NCBI GenBank assembly: GCA_039566865.1
Contig: CM076952.1
Coordinates: 14,776,501 to 14,840,500, forward strand
Source: Aurelia coerulea
Lineage: Eukaryota > Cnidaria > Scyphozoa > Semaeostomeae > Ulmaridae
Direction: 5' to 3'
Length of the DNA: 64,000 bases
Of the stretch, positions 56,691-64,000 are shown piece after piece (positions within the stretch are counted from its first letter, which is position 1; each line of letters begins with the position of its first letter). Both the position numbers and the translations under genes were made by a program. Under the pieces are notes generated by a model. The model was not told the DNA's origin and did not search any database. It saw nothing but the letters and a program-made list of their open reading frames with translations.

Positions 56691-57149
56691 GCTTTTCGTT
56701 TTTTCCGTATATGCTATAAACGAAAAGTCGGAGATATCGGAGCAGGGATTTTTCTCCCTTAATTCAGTAAATTCTGATTGTAAAATGCCCTTCTTCTAAG
56801 GCAGTTTCCCACGCTTTGTAGTAGTGTCGTTCGAAAACAGCCTCGGAGATTTTCCTCCGACTTTTCGTTTTTTCTCTTTATGCTATAAACGAAAAGTCGG
56901 AGATGTTGGAGCAGGGATTTTTCTCCCTTAATTCAGTAAATTCTGATTGTAAAATGCCTTTCTTCTAAGGCAGTTTCCAAAGCTTCGTAGCAGTGTCGTT
57001 CGAAAATAGCCTCGGAGATTTTCCTCCGACTTTTCGTTTTTCCCCTATATGCTATAAACGAAAAGTCAGAGATGTCGGAGAAGGGATTCTGATTGTAAAA
57101 TGCCCATCTTCTAAGGCAGTTTTTTATGCTCGATAGCATTTAAGCTCTA

Positions 57150-59857
57150 CAGGTTGGAAGGAAGGAAGGGGGGCTTTGGGAGAGGGGTGCTTATCTTTGT
57201 CGGGGATACAAACTGCGATTTCAAAAATAACCAAAGCTCAAACGCAAAAAAATTGAAAGCAATTTACTCGGAGTATCAGCTTGAACAACTGATTAAAGGC
57301 TATAGTCGAGTAGCTGTAACGACAAATGAGCGCAACGAACAAAATATCAGTAAAACGCTAATAGACCATTTCTCAACAACGAGCTCAAAATATATATTAA
57401 AGGTAGAAGTTCTAGAGTTGGGGATGGTTGACCACTATCTGGTGTACGGAATAAGGAAAGTGAATGCCTGGCGAGTCAAAAATAAGAAACCAAAAGTTTT
57501 GGAGACTCTAACTCTGAGCAATTATGACAGGACATCGTTTCACAACGACTTGCAGCAGATAGATTGGGAAACCATCCTAAGCTCTTATGCTGATAATCCT
57601 GATAATATGGCTATCACTTTTCAGGAGATCTTTGAGTCGGTTTTAGATATCCATGCACCCCTGAAAAGAGGAGAGTAGGTAACACTTCTACTCCTTGGAT
57701 AACCCCAGACATTAGGAAACTAATGAAAGAGAGGGATGCAGCTAAGAAAGCGACGAAAACATCTCCTGAAAAGTGGAACACATATAAGCATCTCCGTAAC
57801 AAAGTAACACAAAAAATTCGAGATGCAGTACAATCGCATTATCTTGGGTTAATTGAAGAAAACAAGGAGATCCAAAAAGAATGTGGAAGGTTATTAATAA
57901 GGTACTAGACAAAGCAGCTCCTTCAACAGAAGTTTCGAGCTTAGATGTTGAGGGGAAAACAATTACTAAAGAAAAGGATATAGCTGAAGCACTTAATCAT
58001 CATTTTACCACCATAGGACCGAAAGTTGCTAGCAAGTTAGAGTCTAGGCCTGATGATGATTCTCTCAAGCATATCAAAATTCAACAGAACAAAATGACAT
58101 TTGTACCCATTGATGAAACATATGTGCTGAATGCCATAAAGCAACTGAAAAATGGCAAAGCACCAGGCCCAGACAAGATCTCTACTATGCTAATTAAATA
58201 TGCAGCAGACTTCATTTCGAAGCCACTAACCATGGTTTTCATCTCGTCATTGAAGTATGGTGTCTTCCCAGTTATCTGGAAATTAGCAAGAGTCACACCA
58301 ATTTTTAAAGCAGGTTCAAAAAGGGATGGAAACAATTATAGGCCGATCTCGGTCATCTCAGTTTTTTCTAGGATGTTGGAAAGAATAGTTCACGATCAGC
58401 TCATTGATTATCTCATAACTAACAAAGTATTGGCACCAAATCAATCTGCTTTTCGAAAACTGTATTCCACTGTAACATCCCTGATATACGGTACTGATTG
58501 CTGGTATGACAATATGGATGAAAAACAGCTCAATTTGGCCATATTTCTTGATTTAAAAAAGGCGTTTGATACCGTAGATCATACAATACTGATAAAAAAG
58601 TTAGGTGCACTCGGTATCAGGGCAAGTTGAGGAGAATGGTTCACGTCCTTCTTAAGTGGTAGAAAACAATTCTGCTCAGTTAATAGACAACAGTCGGGGG
58701 CTAGGTTGGTAACATGTGGTGTACCTCAAGGATCCTGCTTGGGACCACTCCTATTTATAATCTACCTTAATGACTTTGAAAAATTTTTAGAATTCTCTAG
58801 TGCTAATATGTATGCGGATGACACACATGTTACATTAACATCTTGTAACGTCGATGATCTAATTACAAATGCCCACAAAGAATTAAGAAACATCTCGGAA
58901 TGGATGAGGATAAACAAGTTAAGTGCCAACCCGAAAAAAACTGAATACATGATCATTGGCCATCCACGGAGGACAAATAAGGTTGAAATCTCAGAACCAC
59001 TGAATCTTAACAATTCAGAAATTAAACGTGTGGTGAAGACTAAATCAGTGGGGGTTATTGTGGATGAAGGGCTAAACTGGGATGAACAATTCAACAAAGT
59101 GAAAGGGAAGATTAGTGGCGGTCTTAAGTCACTAAATAAATTGAAAAATCTCATTTTCTAATCTCAGCTGGAGCATGTGTACCGTGCACTTGTAGAAAGC
59201 CATCTGCGATACGCCAATGTTATTTGGGGGAGTCTTCCTAAATCAAAATTGAATACCCTCCAACGTCTGCGGGACAGAGCCCGTTCGATTATTGATAAGG
59301 CCAGACTAAAAGACAATTGCCAACCCGAAAAAAATTGAATACATGATCATTGACAATTGGTCTCATAATTGGTTGACCGTTGAACAACTAATAAACTTTG
59401 ATCGATCAGTTATGACATATAAAATGATCAACAGGCAATGTCCCGAAAGCCTTTGGGGTAAATACCATCATAGGACCCAGTATTCCAACTACAGAACAAG
59501 GAATTGCAGGGACCTAAAAATCCCAAGAAATAATCTTGAATATGTCAAGAAAGGCTTTCACTATTCGGCTCTGAAAACTTGGAACAATATACCCATCAAT
59601 ATCAGAGAGCTCCCTACACTTAGTAGATTCAAAAAACAATTGAAAAGTTATTATATGAGCTGAACACAAACTAAAACACGACGCCCTGGAAGAGCAGCTG
59701 CTACTACATAGATTACTGTACATAATTTTGCTTTAATTGTATATAGACTCTATTAATGTAATTAGGATATTTATTTTCTTATTTAAGTATTGCGTTTGTT
59801 AGCTGAAGGGTTTTTGTGTATAAATAATTTAAAATGAAAATGAAAATGAAAATGAAT
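57150..59857 (+). mobile_element. LINE H: endonuclease end to 3' tail
   Basis: Begins inside the endonuclease (VGDTNCDFKNNQSSNAKKL, then TLIDHFSTTSSKYIL and LGMVDHYLVYGIRK, the Ser-Asp-His region read as Val-Asp-His). It continues with the linker, motif A LAIFLDLKKAFDTVDHTI, motif B TCGVPQGSCLGPLLFIIY, motif C ANMYADDTHVTLT and the C-terminal block to 59663. The tail is AAAATG repeats (59831-59855). Frameshifts near 57670 and 57880 and in-frame stops at 58628 and 59159 inactivate it. A 40-bp piece of its own reverse transcriptase is duplicated near 59322-59360. Confidence 0.8.
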
Positions 59858-60453
59858 GCTAGACCCGCAAACTCGAAAAAGATTAGAAAAAAGCCCGGGA
59901 GGAAAAATTTCAAAACCCGGAACACCATTTCTGAACAAAAAGTTCCGATTTTCGTCAGTAATCTTACTGTAATCTTCGATTATTATATCATACATTTTCT
60001 TTTTAACGGACACTCTGTGCATCGTATATCAATATACAGAAGGACACTGCTACAAAGCGTGGGAAACTGCCGGGAAACTGCCTCAGAAGAAAGGCATTAT
60101 ACAATCAGAATTTACTGATTTAAAGGGAGAAAGAGCCCTGCTCTAACTTCATTGACTTTTCGTTTATAGCATATGGTGGAAAAACGAAAAGTCGGAGGAA
60201 AATCTCCGAGGCTATTTTCGAACGACACTGCTACGAAGCTTTGGAAACTGCCTGAGAAGAAAGGCATTTTACAATCAAAATTTACTGATTTAAAGGGAGA
60301 AAGATCCCTGCTCCGACATCTCCGACTTTTCGTTTGTAGCATATAGGGAAAAAAAGGAAAAAGTCAGAGAAGAAAAAGTTTTAGAAATTGCTCCAACATC
60401 TCCGACATCTCCGACATCTCCGACTTTTCGGCCTTACCCTCTAGACCACGTCA

Positions 60454-62290
60454 AATTGAATTCAACTTTGAATTCTACGGCTTGCTACTTGCTGAGAACA
60501 AATTGGGTAGCGTTTTGATAGTTCTTGAAAGGAAAGTAAGTTTCTTTTAAAGGAAAGAAACATAGTTTTTCATAAGAAACTGTTAATTGCAAGTTTCTTA
60601 ATGAATATTTTTCTTGCCTGCAGTCTCTCGACTGCATGCAGGCTGAACAAAGATCTTCATGTTGCCCTCCTGAATATATCAAAACCAGTTTTTGCAGCCT
60701 TTCCAATAATTAGACTTTATTCCAGTTCCTTCCAAGTAATATGATACTGATGAAAATTATGTAGAAAAATGCTAAGGATCTCCTTTAGCAAAATAAATAC
60801 TTGCTTAAGTTTCTTAATTTTTGGTGACCTGGGAGTTGAGTTTCTTTTAACAAATATGCGTATGTGCTTGTAATTTTCATGATTTTGCCTCACATTTGCT
60901 TCAGTATTGCTGGAAGTTTTCTTTTATAGATGGTCATCTGCAATACGAAAGAAGCAGAGCTTTCATCGGAGGTGTGTTGCCCTGTTTGAACTTTGTTGCA
61001 TAACAGGCTATGTATTATGGACAAACACAACTTCAAGCCAAGCCAGACAGTTTAATTCATTAGTTATTGATTTGAGTGCACCTGACACAGGTTTGGATAA
61101 TGGAGCAACCATTTGAGGCAAAATGCAATGAATTCATGAAATTTTTCCATATTTGCACAGAACTTTTTTCTTGGTTTATGTTTGCCAGTGCTAGAATGGA
61201 TCATCTTTAGCAGTTTTGTATTGCACATATTTTTTGTAAGAAACTGCTCATAAAAACTCAACTCCCAGATTGCCTAAAAATTAAGAAAGTCCAGTACTGG
61301 GAAAATATAAGTTAGAAACTATTTATTTTGATAAAGGAAATCCTTGACATTGTTTTACTTTACTTCACTTGCTTCCCGTATCATACCACTCGTAAGATAC
61401 TTGAGTAATGTCTAAACATTGGGAAAGCTGGAATAACCTTGTTTTGATATATGCTGATGAGGGCACAGGTAATGAACATGAAGATTGTTATTGAACCTCT
61501 AAGAAGCCCATAAGAAACTCTCAGTACTCAAAATATGATAATTTTAAGAAACTTTCAGTACTGGCCCAAATTCCTAGTTTCTTATAAAAAATATGTGCAC
61601 AGGTACACTTATAGGAGTACTCAACTCCCAGATCACCAAAAAAATTAAGAAACTCAAGTAGGGAAAACATAACTAAAGAAACTTTTTATATTGGTAAGGA
61701 AGTCCTTGACATATTTCTACTTTATTTTCAATTGTTTCCGGTATCATATTACTCTGGAGGTACTTGAGTGATGTCTGAAAAGGCTTCAGAAAACCTTGTT
61801 ATAAAAGGTACTTGTAAAAGGTTTTACAATTCAAGAGACTCCTGAGGAATTTCTGTGAGCAAAACTGGTGTAGAAATTTGACAGGAGGATTGTAATGACA
61901 ATCATGTAAAAAACTGGGTGAAATTTAGAAATTGAAACTGCCTTCCCCTCGTTATTATTGTCGATAAATGGGTGAAAATAAGGTAAGAATATGCCAAGGA
62001 CTTTCTTTTATCAAAATAAATAGTTTCTTAAGGTATGTTTCCTAGTACTGGAGTTTTTGTAAATTTTTGGCAATTTGAAAGTTGAGTTTCTTTTAAGCAG
62101 TCTCTTATAAAAACCATTATATTCACTTCCAGTTGGATATTTTTACTTTGCATGCACCAAAGATATCAATCCGCAGCAATTAAATTTATGCACTCAGAAA
62201 TAAGATACTTTTAGTGCCTTGACCTGATATACACTAATTTTTATAAGAAACTAATAGTAAGTTTCTTTAATCTTAGGACTCTTTTGCTAC
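60454..62290. mobile_element. Cluster of CACATATTTTTT-family MITE copies
   Basis: The clearest copy is about 61222-61599, with ends TGCACATATTTTTTGTAAGA and AGTTTCTTATAAAAAATATG. Partial copies lie at about 60540-60870, 61610-62110 and 62230-62275. Shared blocks are CTCAACTCCCAGATT, AAATTAAGAAACT, GAAACTTTCAGTACT and CCTTCCAAGTAATATGATAC-like text. They are partly tandem and in both orientations. No coding content; a 69-codon frame at 60907 is not convincing. Confidence 0.6.
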
Positions 62291-62309
62291 GAAAAGTTTT
62301 TTATGAGCT

Positions 62310-62589
62310 CCCGGGGGGGGGGGTACCGTAGTACATTTTGCTGCCAGGATGTGGACTCCTTTCCGGGTATCGTTTTCTCCTCTTTTTTTTCTTACCGCGG
62401 GTATCAAAAGCAGGTTGTCAAAAGTGTGATTAAATGTTGTTTTTTGACAAATTTTACGTTTTGGAGTATACTTTTTGCCGATTTTTCTAAAGCCGGCTAT
62501 CATTTTGAGCCGGAAAATTCTAAAGCCGGTGAAAAATTTTGTAAACAGCCCCGTGTAATTGAAAGTCGAGTACCCCCCCCCCCCCCAGG
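62310..62589. mobile_element. G-run MITE (280 bp)
   Basis: Starts CCCGGGGGGGGGGG-TACC and ends GAGTACCCCCCCCCCCCCC-AGG. TGAGCT borders both sides (a probable degenerate 8-bp duplication). The interior repeats AAAGCCGG-type units. Same end design as 4484-4784 and 27405-27709. Confidence 0.65.
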
Positions 62590-62680
62590 TGAGCTTCTCA
62601 TATTTCTATTGCTGGAGTAGAGTTAATTTAGTGTTGTTAGGAGGGTTTCCAAATTACTTAGTAATATCTCAGAACAAGTA

Positions 62681-63283
62681 CCGGGTGCGCCAAAATAAAC
62701 TATGCACGTTTGGCAGGCCACAATAAATCGTACACTGGACCGATTTTGAAGATTTATGACTTATTCGTTAGCCGAAAGCCTGAATTAGATACTGGGATAT
62801 TTGCAATGTTTTTCATTTTCAGGTTTTAGAGCTAGAAGCGAGTTTTTTAAAATGTTCGTTTTCGAAAAAATTGAAAATGATCAAAAAGCGTCGATCAAAT
62901 TTTAAAAGATTCAACATAAATTAACAAACAGAAAACGTTTTCAGGGGGATTTAAGGATTTAGTACGAACTCTCGTACAGCAGATTACAATTGGTCGATTT
63001 CTAAATCGCAAATTACCACGAACAAGTTCTCTCTTTGTCCATTCATGCCGATTCTTTGGAAAACTTGATCGATGTTTTTTATCGTTTTCAATGTTTTTCG
63101 AAAACTAAAAGTTTAAGAAACTCGCTTCTGCCCCTAAAAACTGAAAATGAAAAAATTTGCAAAAAATCCCAGTATCTAATTCCGCCTTTTTGCTAACGTT
63201 TAAGTCATAAATCTTCAAAATCGGTCCAGTGTGCTATTTATTGTGGCCTGCCAAACGTGCATAGTTTATTTTGGCGCACCCGG
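62681..63283. mobile_element. Foldback MITE, CCGGGTGCGCC ends
   Basis: 603 bp, ends CCGGGTGCGCCAAAATAAAC and its inverse, flanked by TA (62679-62680, 63284-63285). Arms of about 250 bp share GCACGTTTGGCAGGCCACAA, ACTGGACCGATTTTGAAGAT and CCCAGTATCTAATTC-like blocks inverted. The centre is unique. Confidence 0.9.
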
Positions 63284-63285
63284 TA

Positions 63286-64000
63286 GTAACATGTTTTGCA
63301 CTGAAAACAATGTCGAAAAATAGTTGCTTGTTACTGTTACGGTGTCACAAGTTTTGTTGGGTGCAAATTACTTAAATTTCTTGGCCTTTTTAACTCAGGT
63401 AGGGTAGTTTCTAAGTTCCAAAAATTGAGGCTACTGTTTCTTATGGGTGGTGCCCCGGCGGTGTCTATTGAGTGTACTTTTCTAATAAAAAAACGGGTAG
63501 TGATAGAGGAGAGTTTGGATCTCATTTGCATTACTTTACGTTGTGAATAGGGCAGAAATAAGATGCATTAGCAAGGAAATGTACTTGTAAACTTAAATCT
63601 TGAATGAATAATAGTTTGAAGAATTACTGTGTTTAACGTGTCATCTCTGCAGCGATAGAATGATCTGAAACAGGCTGGAAATTATGGCTGCTCAGTGCTC
63701 GTTTTCATTGTTTTGTGGATGAATTAGGCCTATGTCCAAATTTTCACAAAAATTCGTTGACCATATGAATTGCTTGCAGCACTGGAACATCTTACCGCAA
63801 CTCCAGGAACCAAGTTTGCTCCCAAAACGTCTTTGGTTTACTTTAGGACCATACTTTGCTTTCCACCATACTCAAATTCAGGAGATAGGCCCACACGATG
63901 AGAATCATGACCAAGCAAGACAACGCAAAAACAAGTAGTTGCCTGAGTTGAACTGAGTCGAAATTTACATTTAATATCAATAGCTTTAAAAAGCTGCTTT
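63286..64000. other. No gene seen
   Basis: AT-rich. A 68-codon frame at 63732-63938 has no recognised domain or splice context and is left uncalled. Confidence 0.4.

Larger units (their letters stand above)
54249..60438. mobile_element. FB/TU-style foldback with subrepeat arms, carrying two LINEs
   Basis: Outer ends GGTAAGGCCGAAAAGTCGGA and its inverse, bordered by CTCTAGACCAGGTCA (54234-54248) and CTCTAGACCACGTCA (60439-60453), a 15-bp near-duplication. Each arm starts with 9-bp subrepeats TCGGAGATG (five left, three right). It then continues with about 172-bp units that begin ATGCTATAAACGAAAAGTCG (left near 56711, 56881 and 57051; right, inverted, near 60155 and 60328). This matches the architecture of Drosophila FB and sea urchin TU elements, whose arms are also tandem subrepeats. 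LINE G lies in the left arm and LINE H in the centre. No own coding region. Confidence 0.7.

Overview
The window looks like intergenic and intronic DNA from an invertebrate animal nucleus, most likely a cnidarian such as a coral or anemone. That placement is an inference. It rests on low GC, the mix of CR1/L2-like LINEs, YR retrotransposons, Merlin, piggyBac-like and TA-target elements, and one spliced-looking exon. I see no bacterial operons, rRNA, tRNA or CRISPR array. Nearly every long reading frame belongs to a mobile element. The only convincing host piece is a short first exon resembling syntaxin-18 (30683-30835, +), ending at a GTAAGT donor.

Layout. 1-3700: the 3' end of one LINE, a LINE ORF1 relic, a Ty3/gypsy integrase end with a probable 162-bp LTR, and an antisense gag relic. 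3721-13655: one minus-strand LINE (LINE A) split by five insertions. These are a G-run MITE, a piggyBac-like MITE (TTAA), a TA MITE, a 4.8-kb element with split direct repeats A1-internal-B1-A2-B2 and no target duplication (a tyrosine-recombinase retrotransposon layout), and a TTAA MITE. Removing each on paper rejoins the LINE reading frame, which fixes the insertion boundaries to about a base. 13656-25890: many MITEs, long-armed foldbacks, an ORF1 relic, a degenerate coding relic and LINE 3' ends. 25892-30572: LINE C, with an intact endonuclease and a reverse transcriptase interrupted by two insertions. 30683-33250: the host exon, then a LINE 3' end split by a 901-bp Merlin element whose transposase frame lacks its centre. 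33254-35893: LINE D, which encodes a canonical 2A ribosome-skipping motif before its endonuclease. Both ends are intact, the reverse transcriptase is deleted, and the copy sits between copies of GGGTTAGGGT.

35900-64000: a hAT-like element inside a duplicated segment; a TATG microsatellite; a twin-primed LINE (LINE E, part of it inverted); a 6.4-kb MULE-like foldback with a 9-bp target duplication carrying another LINE; a 200-220-bp tandem array; a 6.2-kb foldback whose arms are made of 9-bp and about 172-bp subrepeats, holding two more LINEs; and clusters of TA-target MITEs. The window reads as a layered record of insertions. The LINEs could supply reverse transcription to LINE-type relics. 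No intact transposase or tyrosine recombinase is present, so every DNA transposon and the split-repeat element here must be non-autonomous or dead.
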